From the NCBI RefSeq assembly GCF_017874395.1, contig NZ_JAGGLJ010000001.1, forward strand, positions 62,001-126,000: a DNA stretch of 64,000 nucleotides. Direction: 5' to 3'. Below, piece by piece: positions 23,657 through 34,382 of the stretch (its first letter is position 1; each line of letters opens with the position of its first letter). A program made the translations under genes and the position numbers. This stretch comes from Peptoniphilus stercorisuis. Its GTDB lineage: Bacteria; Bacillota; Clostridia; Tissierellales; Peptoniphilaceae. The notes below the pieces were generated by a model. That model saw nothing but the letters and a program-made list of their open reading frames with translations. It did no database searches and was not told the origin of the DNA.

Positions 23657-24307
23657 ATGGCGAATAAGGCTAGTAAAGTTTCGGAAACAGTAATTAGAAG
23701 ATTGCCTATTTACCACAGATATTTAACAGAAATAATAGATAGAGATATTGAGAGAATCTCTTCATCTGAGTTAAGTAAATTAACCGGATTTACAGCGTCT
23801 CAAATTAGACAAGATTTAAACAACTTTGGTGGATTTGGTCAACAGGGTTATGGATATAATGCCGTTGATTTAAGAAATCAAATTGATAAGATTTTAGGGA
23901 TGGATCACACTTATAAGACTATTGTAGTTGGGGCAGGTTCTTTAGGTTCTGCTGTTGCAAAGTATGACGATTTTAGAGCAAGTGGCTTTAAAATTGAAGC
24001 ACTTTTTGATACAAATGATAAACTTATAGGGGAAAAAGTGGATAATGTACCAATCCTTCCTTATTCTGAGATGAAAGAATATGTAAAAGAAAACAATATT
24101 GACGTAGGTATTATCACAGTTCCAAAGCAAAATGCAATTGATGTTATTCATACACTAATAGAAGCTGGTATAAAGGGAATATGGAATTTCGCACCAATAG
24201 ATTTTCATATGCCAGAAGATAGTGATGTAATCATTGAAAATATTAGACTTAATGATTCACTACTTAAACTTTCATATTACTTAAAGGAACATTTTAGTGA
24301 GAAATAA
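23657..24307 (+). CDS. rex: Redox-sensing transcriptional repressor Rex
   Basis: A 216-residue Rex protein. N-terminal winged helix with VIRRLPIYHRYL and ISSELSKLTGFTASQIRQDLNNFGGFGQQGYGYN; C-terminal Rossmann domain with VVGAGSLGSAVAKYDDF (GxGxxG) and IITVPKQNAIDVIHTLIEAGIKGIWNFAP. It senses the NADH/NAD ratio and controls fermentation and redox genes in Gram-positives. ATG follows AAGGGAGGTGCGTCA. The promoter overlaps a Rex-like site. Closed by a terminator before the glycosylase gene. Confidence 0.97.
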   Translation: MANKASKVSETVIRRLPIYHRYLTEIIDRDIERISSSELSKLTGFTASQIRQDLNNFGGFGQQGYGYNAVDLRNQIDKILGMDHTYKTIVVGAGSLGSAVAKYDDFRASGFKIEALFDTNDKLIGEKVDNVPILPYSEMKEYVKENNIDVGIITVPKQNAIDVIHTLIEAGIKGIWNFAPIDFHMPEDSDVIIENIRLNDSLLKLSYYLKEHFSEK

Positions 24308-24334
24308 TGGTACAGGAAACTGTGCCATTTTTTA
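24308..24334 (+). terminator. Terminator of rex
   Basis: TGGTACAG / CTGTGCCA stem with GAAA loop, then T6. Confidence 0.85.
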
Positions 24335-24345
24335 AAAGGTGAAAT

Positions 24346-25206
24346 ATGGAAAAATATATAATAGAAAATGTAGATTCTTTTGAGCCTGCACATATTTTTA
24401 AATGTGGGCAAGCTTTTAGATGGAATGAAGAAGAGGATTCTTCTTTTACAAATGTAGCTTTTAATAGAGTTATTAATGTAAAGAAAGAGAAAAATAATAT
24501 TATTTTAAGTAATGTAAATGAAGAAGATTTTAATAATATATGGAAAGACTATTTTGATTTAAATAGAGATTATAATAAAATGAAGGAAGTTCTTTCAAAA
24601 GATGAGATTTTAAAGACTTGTATTGATTATGGAGAAGGTATTAGAATTTTAAATCAATCAAATTTTGAGACGATTATTACATTTATTATTTCTGCAAATA
24701 ATCAAATTCCAAGAATAAAAAAATCTGTTGAGTTAATCTCTGAGATGTATGGCGATTTAATTGAGCAGATTAATGGAAAAAAATACTATGCTTTTCCAAG
24801 TCCTGAGCAGTTGTCTCGTGCAAAAGTTGAGGATTTAAGGGAGTTTGCAAAGGTAGGATTTCGTGATAAGAGAATAGTTGAATCTGCAATTATGATAAAT
24901 AATAATGAAATAGATTTTGATATTTGTTTTAATGGAGATTTGGAAGATGCAAGAAATGAACTTATGAAATTGCCTGGAGTAGGTCCAAAGGTTGCTGATT
25001 GTTGCTTATTATTTTCTTTTAAGAGATCTGAGTCTTTTCCTGTTGATGTTTGGATAAAAAGAGTTATGGAAGAGTTGTACTTTCATAAGGAAACTAATAA
25101 AAACCAAATAGCAAATGAGGGAAGAAAGTTATTTAAAGAATATGCAGGTATTGCACAACAGTATTTATTCTTCTATGGTCGTGAAAATAAACTGGGAAGC
25201 AAATAA
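24346..25206 (+). CDS. ogg: OGG1-type 8-oxoguanine DNA glycosylase
   Basis: A 286-residue HhH-GPD glycosylase. N-terminal OGG domain with FEPAHIFKCGQAFRWNEE; the helix-hairpin-helix LMKLPGVGPKVADCCLLFSF supplies the catalytic Lys, and FPVDVWIKRVMEELYF the Asp. It removes 8-oxoguanine and nicks the strand. Ends GRENKLGSK. Starts 12 bases past the rex terminator with AAGGTGAAAT. Together with nfo at 5 kb it covers base excision of oxidised guanine. Confidence 0.9.
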   Translation: MEKYIIENVDSFEPAHIFKCGQAFRWNEEEDSSFTNVAFNRVINVKKEKNNIILSNVNEEDFNNIWKDYFDLNRDYNKMKEVLSKDEILKTCIDYGEGIRILNQSNFETIITFIISANNQIPRIKKSVELISEMYGDLIEQINGKKYYAFPSPEQLSRAKVEDLREFAKVGFRDKRIVESAIMINNNEIDFDICFNGDLEDARNELMKLPGVGPKVADCCLLFSFKRSESFPVDVWIKRVMEELYFHKETNKNQIANEGRKLFKEYAGIAQQYLFFYGRENKLGSK

Positions 25207-25236
25207 AAGAATGGTTTTAAGCCATTCTTTTTTTAT
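25206..25236. terminator. Bidirectional terminator
   Basis: AAAGAATGG...CCATTCTTT hairpin with T7, between the glycosylase and the convergent MBL-like gene. Confidence 0.8.
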
Positions 25237-25840
25237 TTTCATCTATTTGATTTTCTAATATATTCATAATTTCATTTTTTGTAAAGATTTTATCTAAATG
25301 TGCTAAAAGACATTTATTAAAATTTAATGCATAAAGCATCTTATATAGTTTTTTTGCATTGTTTATATTGTAAGGATTATTATTACTTGTAAGGGCATTT
25401 GCCAAAAATAGTATTTTATCTTCTTTTACAAATACAGATACTGCTTCATTACAATAAGGTGATGGAATTTCTAAGACTTCACAAGTTAAATTTCCAAGAG
25501 AAAATGTAGTTTTACCTGAAAAGCATAGATTTGATCCCTTTGTACAATTAATAGCATTTTTAATTTTATTATTAATATTAATAGAAGATATAGTTTTTGA
25601 TTTTAGATAATTTTCTTTTTTAAATTTATCTTTATAATAATTAGTAATAATAGTAAGTTTTGGATTTCTAAAATTATTATTTTTTAAGGAATTTTCAAAA
25701 TCCTTTAAGTATTCTTTTGAGCTACAAGAGTCAATCATAATAGAGTATTTATTTCCTCTAATATATCCAATATTTGGATAGTTCTCATAAGATGTAGAAG
25801 ATGTGAAATATACATTATTGCTTAATTTAACTAGATTCAA
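25217..25840 (-). CDS. Metallo-beta-lactamase-fold protein lacking the metal ligands
   Basis: A 207-residue protein with the MBL beginning VYFTSSTSYENYPNIGYIRGNKYSIMIDSC, including strand and Asp. The signature HxHxDH loop is replaced by ITNYYKDKFKKEN, the HTPGH position reads IPSPYCNEAVSVFV, and the later GD is LANAL. So the fold is kept but the zinc-binding residues are gone. Likely a non-hydrolytic relative or a decaying gene; it keeps a full length and no frameshift. ATG lies close behind a weak AAGGTAGGTTTGT. Confidence 0.6.
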   Translation of the reverse strand: MNLVKLSNNVYFTSSTSYENYPNIGYIRGNKYSIMIDSCSSKEYLKDFENSLKNNNFRNPKLTIITNYYKDKFKKENYLKSKTISSININNKIKNAINCTKGSNLCFSGKTTFSLGNLTCEVLEIPSPYCNEAVSVFVKEDKILFLANALTSNNNPYNINNAKKLYKMLYALNFNKCLLAHLDKIFTKNEIMNILENQIDENKKRMA

Positions 25841-26022
25841 TTTACAAACCTACCTTTTAAAATATTATTAAAATTTTGAACAATGAGAATATTCTAATCC
25901 TATCTATATAAAAAAGCAATATAAATATTAATTTGTGAGAAAGTATTTAAACTGGGTATATCAATAGAGAAAATCAATGGTAAAAAAATGTCAAAACGAA
26001 GGTAAGTAAATGTCAAAAATAC
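25841..26022. other. Gap between MBL-like gene and groESL promoter
   Basis: About 180 AT-rich bases. Two short direct repeats AAATGTCAAAA (near 25987 and 26009) are seen. No ORF with a ribosome site. Confidence 0.3.
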
Positions 26023-26051
26023 TTGAATTTATTTTTGAAATGTATTATTAT
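26023..26051 (+). promoter_or_regulatory. groESL promoter
   Basis: TTGAAT at 26023-26028, 17-base spacer, TATTAT at 26046-26051, placing +1 inside the CIRCE element. Confidence 0.65.
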
Positions 26052-26061
26052 ATTAATAAAG

Positions 26062-26088
26062 TTAGCACTTAAACATTGTGAGTGCTAA
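26062..26088. promoter_or_regulatory. CIRCE operator (HrcA site)
   Basis: TTAGCACTT, 9 bases, GAGTGCTAA: the 9-9-9 CIRCE inverted repeat with one mismatch in the left arm. The HrcA repressor, not in this window, would bind it and release it after heat shock. Confidence 0.95.
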
Positions 26089-26118
26089 AAAAGAAAAATA
26101 ATTATTAGGAGGCATATT

Positions 26119-26403
26119 ATGAATTTAAAACCATTAGAGGACAAAGTTGTAATTAAAAAAGTTGAACAAGAAGAAACTACAGCATCTGGTATTGTACTTC
26201 CTTCTTCTGCAAAAGAAGAATCCAACATAGCTGAAGTAATTGCTATAGGAAAGGGTATTTCTGATGATGAAAAGAAACAAGGTGAAATCTCAATAGGAGA
26301 TAAAGTTGTATTTTCAAAATATGCTGGAACAGAACTAGAACTTGAAGAAGAGAAATACACAATTATTAAATTTTCAGATATTTTAGCTGTTATTGAAAAG
26401 TAA
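26119..26403 (+). CDS. groES: Co-chaperonin GroES
   Basis: A 94-residue heptameric lid of the GroEL chamber. Opens MNLKPLEDKVVIKKVEQEE, with the mobile loop TTASGIVLPSSAKEE, then EVIAIGKG and GDKVVFSKYAGTELE. ATG follows TTAGGAGGCATATT. First gene of the CIRCE-controlled groES-groEL operon. Confidence 0.98.
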   Translation: MNLKPLEDKVVIKKVEQEETTASGIVLPSSAKEESNIAEVIAIGKGISDDEKKQGEISIGDKVVFSKYAGTELELEEEKYTIIKFSDILAVIEK

Positions 26404-28041
<1,638 letters not shown>

Positions 28042-28046
28042 TAAAT

Positions 28047-28077
28047 AAAAAAGTCTTGCCAATGGCAAGACTTTTTT
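28047..28077. terminator. Bidirectional terminator after groEL
   Basis: AAAAAAGTCTTGCC / GGCAAGACTTTTTT hairpin. It also serves the convergent IclR gene. Confidence 0.9.
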
Positions 28078-28822
28078 AATAATATCCAAGTTTTTTAGAA
28101 AGTTCATTTGCATAATAAGAAACTTGTTTTACAAGTTCTTCTTGATTATCAGGTGTAATTCTATAAGATGGTGCAATTATTCCAATAGATGCCACAATAT
28201 CTTTTTTGTAGTCAAATACAGGAGCTGCTATTCCTCCACCATTTTTAATATATTCAGAAGTAGATATTGAAATATTAGTTTCTTTTATATGCTTTAACTC
28301 TGCTATAAGTTTGTCCTTATCAGGAACACCACCATTAATATAAGGTGTTAATTTTTCATTTAAATAAAAATCAATATACTTTTCAGGTTGAAAAGCAAGA
28401 AGCACTTTTCTTATAGCGCCCATATGTAGAGGAATTTCAAGACCGAAATGCTCTACAGCTTTTAAAGAGTGAGGGCCTTCAGCTTTTGCTATAACAAGAC
28501 CTTTATTGCCTGATTTTATCATTAAAAAGGCATCTTCTTCAGTAACCTTTGAAAGTGCTTTTAAAATAGGATAGGCATCTTCTTGTAGATTAATATTAGA
28601 TGTTGCAGCAATACCTAAAGAAATAAGTCCGGGTCCTAGTTTATAAAGATGAGTTCTTTCATCTTTCATTACATAATCGCATCCGATTAATGTGTTTAGT
28701 ATTCTATGAGTAGTACTAGGTGGAATATCTACACCTTCTGAAATTTCAGCTATAGTATATTCCTTATTAACTGGTTTCATAAACTCTAAAATATTTGATG
28801 CTTTAACTAAACTTTGTATCAT
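28076..28822 (-). CDS. IclR family transcriptional regulator
   Basis: A 248-residue regulator. The winged helix (about 1-65) has ISEGVDIPPSTTHRILNTLIGCDYVMKDE, and the ligand-binding domain shows IPLHMGAIRKVLLAF, ISTSEYIKNGGGIAAPVFD and VASIGIIAPSYRI, the typical IclR effector pocket strands. It would sense a small carboxylic acid or related ligand. Divergent from the yybS-like gene; it has AAGGAGAACAATT before the ATG. The target genes cannot be named from the window. Confidence 0.93.
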   Translation of the reverse strand: MIQSLVKASNILEFMKPVNKEYTIAEISEGVDIPPSTTHRILNTLIGCDYVMKDERTHLYKLGPGLISLGIAATSNINLQEDAYPILKALSKVTEEDAFLMIKSGNKGLVIAKAEGPHSLKAVEHFGLEIPLHMGAIRKVLLAFQPEKYIDFYLNEKLTPYINGGVPDKDKLIAELKHIKETNISISTSEYIKNGGGIAAPVFDYKKDIVASIGIIAPSYRITPDNQEELVKQVSYYANELSKKLGYY

Positions 28823-28996
28823 AATTGTTCTCCTTTAAGAATAAATATACTATTTTTAGTATACCATAAAATGAAATGAATATCACTATGAGGAATAACG
28901 AATTTTATATTAATTTTTATATACTTATATTGAAGAGCTCAAATACTATAAAAAAACTTCTAAATATGGTAAACTAAGATAGTTAGGAGTGATTCT

Positions 28997-29902
28997 TTGA
29001 ATAAAAAAACCATTAATAATTTGTTAAAATTAATGACTAAATCTTCTCTTATAGCATTGCTTGGATCATTCTTTCCTGTGCTATATATTTTATTTCCTGC
29101 AATGTTTGTTGCAGAGTCTTTAAAAGAAGGTATAGTAAAAGTAATGGGGTGTTTTATTGGAGTGTGTTTAATACTTGCAATATTAATATCTCCAGTAGTT
29201 GGAATCTCTGTACTTACAATGTTTGGGCCAATGATTCTGATATTTAATTATATGATTATAAATAAATACGATGTAAATACAACTATTGTTATAAATGCAA
29301 TATTATTTTTTGTATCAATGATTTTTATAAGTTATACTTTTGGAATAACTCCTGAAACTTTAAAATCACAAGATACAATTTCAAAATTTATAGAAATGCA
29401 AAAAGAGCTTTTAGATGCAAGTGTTAATGTTGATTTTTCAACATCAAATATTACAATGATATATAATAGAACACTTCAGATAATGCCAGCTATTTTGCTT
29501 TTAATGTCTTTATTTATTTCATATACAACTTATACAATAACAGGAAGAACTTTATTAAAAGAGAATAAAATAATAATGCAACCAAGTTCTTTTATATTTT
29601 TTAGACTACCAAATGGTATTGTAATTAGTAGTATAATAGGTGTAGCAGGAGTATTTCTATTTCAAGAATTAATTGGAGAAAATTATTTTGTTATTATAGA
29701 AAATATAGTAATTGTAATGGGAACTCTTTTACTTTTTGAGGGACTTAGTGTAGCTAAGTTTTTAATGATGAAAGCTAGAATGGCAAGTATTTTACAAATT
29801 TTAATTATAGTTTGTGCCTTAATAATACCAGGTGTACAAATTATATTTATTGTGTTAGGATTTTTTGATGTTTTATTAAACTTTAGAAATGTACCTAACT
29901 AA
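28997..29902 (+). CDS. YybS-like DUF2232 membrane protein
   Basis: TTG start with TTAGGAGTGATTC ahead; 301 residues with about eight membrane helices. Position directly upstream of gdpP-rplI-dnaB matches YybS of Bacillus, and the hydrophobic pattern and length fit the DUF2232 family. The function is unknown. Eleven bases separate it from gdpP, so it is co-transcribed. Confidence 0.85.
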   Translation: MNKKTINNLLKLMTKSSLIALLGSFFPVLYILFPAMFVAESLKEGIVKVMGCFIGVCLILAILISPVVGISVLTMFGPMILIFNYMIINKYDVNTTIVINAILFFVSMIFISYTFGITPETLKSQDTISKFIEMQKELLDASVNVDFSTSNITMIYNRTLQIMPAILLLMSLFISYTTYTITGRTLLKENKIIMQPSSFIFFRLPNGIVISSIIGVAGVFLFQELIGENYFVIIENIVIVMGTLLLFEGLSVAKFLMMKARMASILQILIIVCALIIPGVQIIFIVLGFFDVLLNFRNVPN

Positions 29903-29913
29903 GAGGTGATTAT

Positions 29914-31908
29914 ATGAATAGTAAGTATTCTGTAGAAGATATTAAATATTATCTTATATTTTCGGCCTTATTAATAGTTATTGTCGCTTATTTTACGCCA
30001 TTAATAGGACTTGTAGCAGTATTTTTGTATGTATATATTGTATATACTTTATTGAAAAATATTAAAATTAAAAATGAAGAGTCTAAAAAGTATATTGAAG
30101 AAATAAGTGATGATTTTGATACTGTAACTAAACAAGCAGTTTTTAGTATGCCTTTTCCCCTTGTAATAGCAGATGAAAAGGGAATAATAATTTGGTATAA
30201 TACGCCCTTTTTAAATTTATTTAAAGATCAAGATATTATGAATGCTGATCTAAATGATTTAATAAATGGAATTGATATAGAATCTGTTTTAGATGGAAGT
30301 TTAAAAAATACATTTCCAATAACAATAGAAAATAGCAATTATAGTGTTTATCCAAATTTAATTGATGTATCAAAGACAAATTCAGATCGAAATAGAATGA
30401 TGATGTTTTATTTTATTAATGAGACACATTTTAAAAAGCTAGAGAGAAAATATATTGATAGTAATTCAATAGTAGCAAGAATTGAAGTAGATAACTTTGA
30501 TGAGGCAATGGATTCTGCTCCATCAAGTAATAGACCACAATTAATTGCAGAAATAGACTCTACAATAAGAGGATATTTTGAAGATTTTGATGCTCTTGTA
30601 AGAAAATATGATACGGATATGTATCTTGTAGTTATGAGTTTTAAATCATTAAAACAAATTAAAGAAAAGAGATTTGATTTACTTGATGATTTAAGAGAAC
30701 TTGATAAGGGAAATACAATTCCAATTACACTTTCAATTGGAGTATCTTCTTTTGGACTATCTTATAAGGAAGCTTATGCAGAATCAGATACATGTTTAGA
30801 TCTTGCACTAGGACGTGGTGGAGATCAAGCTGTAGTAAAAGTAGATGACAATTATGAGTTCTTTGGTGGAAAATCAAAGGCCGTTGAAAAAAGAAATAAA
30901 GTTAAGGCAAGAGTCCTTGGTATTGCACTTCGTCAATTAATAGATGGAGCAAGTGATGTTTATATTATGGGACATAAAAATGCTGATATGGATGCAATAG
31001 GCTCTGGAATAGGAGTGCTTAGAGCTGTATTAAATAGAGGTAAAAAAGGTCATATTGTATTAAATAATTCTAATCCTTCAATAGAAAATCTATTAAATAG
31101 AATGAAAGAAGAAGAGGAAGAAACATATAATATGATAGTAACAGGAGAATATGCAATGAATAATATTACTCCAAAATCACTATTAATACTTGTAGATAAT
31201 CACAAACCTTCCTTTACAGAGGCACCTGAACTTTTAGAGATGACACCACAAGTTGTAATTATAGATCATCATAGAAGAGGAAAGGAATTTGTTAAAGATC
31301 CTGTATTAACATATGTAGAACCCTATGCATCTTCTACAAGTGAGCTTGTAACAGAAATGCTTACTTATATGAATGATGAATTAAATCTTACTCATTTTGA
31401 AGCAGATGCTCTAATGAGTGGTATAGTAGTAGATACGAAAAACTTTAGTTTCCAAACTGGAGTTAGAACTTTTGAAGCAGCATCTATATTAAAAAGAGCT
31501 GGAGCAGATATGTTTAAGGTTAAACAACTTTTCCAAGATGATTTAGATACACTTCTAAATAAAGCAGAAGTAGTGCATAATACAAAGATAATATTTAATG
31601 AAATAGCTATTTCTAAAATGGAAAGAGAAGCTCCAAACTCTATATTAATAGCAGCTCAAGCTGCAGATGAACTTCTAGATATAAATGGAGTAAATGCAAG
31701 TTTTGTAATAACTGTTTCTAGTGGAAAAACTCATATATCAGGAAGAAGTAGAGGAAATATTTCAGTTCAATTAATCCTTGAAAAACTAGGTGGCGGAGGT
31801 CACTTAAATATGGCAGGAGCTCAACTTGAATCAACAGATGTAAATTATGCTGAAGAAAGTTTAATAAATGCAATAAAAGAATATTATGAAGAGGATGAGA
31901 AAGAATGA
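29914..31908 (+). CDS. gdpP: Cyclic-di-AMP phosphodiesterase GdpP
   Basis: A 664-residue membrane protein: two N-terminal helices (about 9-48), a PAS-like domain (about 65-165) and a degenerate GGDEF domain (about 170-310), in which [36 protein letters not shown] is the C-terminal part. A DHH/DHHA1 phosphodiesterase follows (about 345-660): [53 protein letters not shown] and [12 protein letters not shown]. It hydrolyses c-di-AMP, which sets osmotic and wall balance. Its last bases overlap the start of rplI (ATGA). Confidence 0.97.
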   Translation: MNSKYSVEDIKYYLIFSALLIVIVAYFTPLIGLVAVFLYVYIVYTLLKNIKIKNEESKKYIEEISDDFDTVTKQAVFSMPFPLVIADEKGIIIWYNTPFLNLFKDQDIMNADLNDLINGIDIESVLDGSLKNTFPITIENSNYSVYPNLIDVSKTNSDRNRMMMFYFINETHFKKLERKYIDSNSIVARIEVDNFDEAMDSAPSSNRPQLIAEIDSTIRGYFEDFDALVRKYDTDMYLVVMSFKSLKQIKEKRFDLLDDLRELDKGNTIPITLSIGVSSFGLSYKEAYAESDTCLDLALGRGGDQAVVKVDDNYEFFGGKSKAVEKRNKVKARVLGIALRQLIDGASDVYIMGHKNADMDAIGSGIGVLRAVLNRGKKGHIVLNNSNPSIENLLNRMKEEEEETYNMIVTGEYAMNNITPKSLLILVDNHKPSFTEAPELLEMTPQVVIIDHHRRGKEFVKDPVLTYVEPYASSTSELVTEMLTYMNDELNLTHFEADALMSGIVVDTKNFSFQTGVRTFEAASILKRAGADMFKVKQLFQDDLDTLLNKAEVVHNTKIIFNEIAISKMEREAPNSILIAAQAADELLDINGVNASFVITVSSGKTHISGRSRGNISVQLILEKLGGGGHLNMAGAQLESTDVNYAEESLINAIKEYYEEDEKE

Positions 31909-32351
31909 AAGTAATTTTAATAAAAGACCATAAACAACTGGGAAAAGCAGGAGAATTAGTAGAGGCAAAGGATGGTTTTGCTAGAAACTTTCTATTTCCT
32001 AGAAAGGTTGCAATAGAAGCAACACCTGAAAATTTAGAAGAATGGAAAAAACAAAAGGCTATTGAAGCTAAAGAAGAAGCTGAAAATAAAAAAGAAGCTG
32101 AAGAATTAAAGAAAAAAATTGAAAAGTCAAAAGTTGAAATCAAAGCAAAAGGCGGAGAAAATGGAAAACTTTTTGGTGCTGTAACATCAAAGGACATTGC
32201 AACTGCAGCTGAAAAACAACTTGGATTTAAAATTGATAAGAAAAAAATTGAACTTAGTGATAATATAAAAACTTCAGGAGTAAAAAATGTAAATATAAAA
32301 CTTTATCCTGAAATAGTAGCAACACTTAAAGTTTCAGTAGTAACAGAATAA
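31905..32351 (+). CDS. rplI: Large ribosomal subunit protein bL9
   Basis: A 148-residue bL9 with [40 protein letters not shown] as the rRNA-binding N-domain, a long charged helix (about 45-75) and the C-domain [21 protein letters not shown]...[14 protein letters not shown]. The ATG overlaps the gdpP stop by four bases, so translation is coupled. Order gdpP-rplI-dnaB is the conserved Firmicutes arrangement. Confidence 0.98.
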   Translation: MKVILIKDHKQLGKAGELVEAKDGFARNFLFPRKVAIEATPENLEEWKKQKAIEAKEEAENKKEAEELKKKIEKSKVEIKAKGGENGKLFGAVTSKDIATAAEKQLGFKIDKKKIELSDNIKTSGVKNVNIKLYPEIVATLKVSVVTE

Positions 32352-32361
32352 AAAAATGTGA

Positions 32362-32396
32362 GACTCTAAAATACTTTCAAAAGATATTTTAGAGTT
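32362..32396 (+). other. Strong hairpin between rplI and dnaB
   Basis: ACTCTAAAATA (32363-32373) pairs with TATTTTAGAGT (32385-32395), with CTTT/AAAG inside the loop. Only a short T-poor tail follows, so it may be a processing or attenuation hairpin rather than a full terminator. Confidence 0.6.
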
Positions 32397-32416
32397 TCCT
32401 TAATTGAGGTGAAAAA

Positions 32417-33742
32417 ATGGAGCTAAAAATTCCACCACATAATCAAGAAGCAGAGGAGTCTGTACTAGGTGCTCTAATGCTTTCAAAGGATGCAATAACA
32501 ACTGCAATTGAAATTCTTAGACCAGAGGATTTCTATTCACCAGCACATGGTGAAATATATTCAGCTGTTCTTTCTATATATAATAGAAATGAGCCAGCAG
32601 ATATAGTAACAGTTTCAGAAGAACTTAAAAAAAGAAATGTAATGGAAGAAGTTGGAGGATTATCTTATCTTGCAAATCTTACAAGTTCTGTTGCAGCAAT
32701 TGCAAATACAGGATATTACTGCGAAATAATAAAAGAAAAATCAACTCTTAGAAGACTTATAGAAGTAAGTGATTCTATAATTTCAAAATCTTATTCATCA
32801 GATGCAGAAATAGATGGAATTATTGAATCAGCTGAAAAAAATATCTTTGACATAACTCAAGACTCTCATAGAACAGGTCTTGTTCCAGTAAAAGAAGTGC
32901 TACTTGAGTCCTTTGCACAAATGGAAAAAAGAGCACAAAATCCTGATAAATTAACAGGCCTTACTACAGGATTTGTAGATCTTGACAATCAACTATCTGG
33001 AATGCAAAAATCAGATCTTATACTTCTTGCAGCTCGTCCATCTATGGGAAAAACTGCTTTAATGGTAAATATAGCAACAAATACAGCTTTAAAGGCTGGA
33101 GCATCAGTTGCAATGTTTTCTCTAGAGATGAGTAGGCATCAGCTTGTGCAAAGAATTATATCTTCTACTGCCCATGTAGATCTTCAAAAGGTAATAAGTG
33201 GTAATTTAAATGAAGATGAATGGCTTAAAGTTATAAATACAATGCCAGTATTATCTGAAATGAAACTTGAAATAGATGATACAGCAGGAATATCACCACT
33301 AGAATTAAAGGCAAAATGTAGAAGACTAAAAATAGAAAGAGGACTAGACCTTATAGTAGTCGATTATCTTCAACTTATGCAAATGGGTGGACGTGTAGAG
33401 TCCCGTCAACAAGAGATTTCTGCAATATCTAGAAATCTAAAGGCAATAGCAAAGGAACTTGAAGTTCCAATAATAGCACTTTCTCAATTATCACGTATGC
33501 CAGAGACAAGAACAGATCATAGACCGATTTTATCGGATCTTCGTGAATCAGGAGCAATAGAGCAAGATGCCGATGTTGTAATGTTTTTATATAGAGATGA
33601 ATATTATAATAAAGAGGAATCTGAAAAGCCAAATATTGGTGAAGTTATAATAGCAAAACATAGAAATGGACCAACAGGTACAATAGAGCTAGCATTTAAA
33701 AAGGAATTTACAAAATTCTTAAACTTAGAAAAGGAAATATAG
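32417..33742 (+). CDS. dnaB: Replicative DNA helicase DnaB
   Basis: A 441-residue hexameric fork helicase (named dnaC in Bacillus). N-domain opens IPPHNQEAEESVLGALMLS; the RecA-like domain has LILLAARPSMGKTALM (Walker A), MFSLEMSRHQLVQRI, DLIVVDYLQLMQMGG (Walker B), ALSQLSRMPETR and SDLRESGAIEQDADVVMFLYR. ATG follows TTGAGGTGAAAAA. No adjacent helicase loader gene is visible. Confidence 0.98.
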   Translation: MELKIPPHNQEAEESVLGALMLSKDAITTAIEILRPEDFYSPAHGEIYSAVLSIYNRNEPADIVTVSEELKKRNVMEEVGGLSYLANLTSSVAAIANTGYYCEIIKEKSTLRRLIEVSDSIISKSYSSDAEIDGIIESAEKNIFDITQDSHRTGLVPVKEVLLESFAQMEKRAQNPDKLTGLTTGFVDLDNQLSGMQKSDLILLAARPSMGKTALMVNIATNTALKAGASVAMFSLEMSRHQLVQRIISSTAHVDLQKVISGNLNEDEWLKVINTMPVLSEMKLEIDDTAGISPLELKAKCRRLKIERGLDLIVVDYLQLMQMGGRVESRQQEISAISRNLKAIAKELEVPIIALSQLSRMPETRTDHRPILSDLRESGAIEQDADVVMFLYRDEYYNKEESEKPNIGEVIIAKHRNGPTGTIELAFKKEFTKFLNLEKEI

Positions 33743-33746
33743 ACAT

Positions 33747-34382
33747 ATGAAGAAACTAATACCAATATTGACACTTTTATTACTATTAGTAGGATGTGGA
33801 AAGAACAATCCAGAAAATGTTGCATCAGATTATTTAGATAGCTTAAAGAATTTAGAATATGAAAAGACAAAGAGTTATTATGCAAATGAAAATGAATTTT
33901 TTGTCTTAAAAGATTTTACAGATAGAATTAGTGATGGATTTAGAATAATTCAAAAAAATAAAATAGAATCTGAAGAAGATTTAAATAAAGTTACAGAGGC
34001 AATTAAATCTTATAATGATTTAGCTTATGAAAAGGCAATGGATTTTGACTATGAAATATTAAGTTCTAAAAATGATAAAAATCATGGAATTGTTAAAATT
34101 AAACTAGAATATCAAGATGGAACAGATTATAAAGATGAAGTATTAAAAATAGATAGACCAGAATTAAATGAAGAAGACTTTGCTAATAAATTCGAACAAT
34201 ATTATAAAGAACTGTCAAAAAAGCTAGACAAATATGATGAAAAGAAGGAAACTATAATAGAATTAGTTTTAGAAAAACAAGATGGATCATATAAAATAGT
34301 AAATAGTTCAGAAACATATAATATATTAATAGAGCCACTTACAGAATTTATAGAGATTAATCAAAAATTTATGGAGGACTAA
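33747..34382 (+). CDS. Lipoprotein of unknown function
   Basis: A 211-residue lipoprotein with signal MKKLIPILTLLLLLVGCG, lipobox LVGC (Cys17). The mature part is charged and helical (SDYLDSLKNLEYEKTKSYY, with a later beta-rich GIVKIKLEYQDGTDYKDE). The overall plan resembles NTF2/DUF5105-like lipoproteins, but I do not assign a family. It begins four bases after the dnaB stop and ends on the start of uppP. Confidence 0.75.
   Translation: MKKLIPILTLLLLLVGCGKNNPENVASDYLDSLKNLEYEKTKSYYANENEFFVLKDFTDRISDGFRIIQKNKIESEEDLNKVTEAIKSYNDLAYEKAMDFDYEILSSKNDKNHGIVKIKLEYQDGTDYKDEVLKIDRPELNEEDFANKFEQYYKELSKKLDKYDEKKETIIELVLEKQDGSYKIVNSSETYNILIEPLTEFIEINQKFMED

Noticed and set aside
31718-32197. Minus-strand ORF of 159 codons opposite rplI
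   Set aside because: Low-complexity Phe/Ser/Leu product from the complement of the gdpP end and rplI; no ribosome site.
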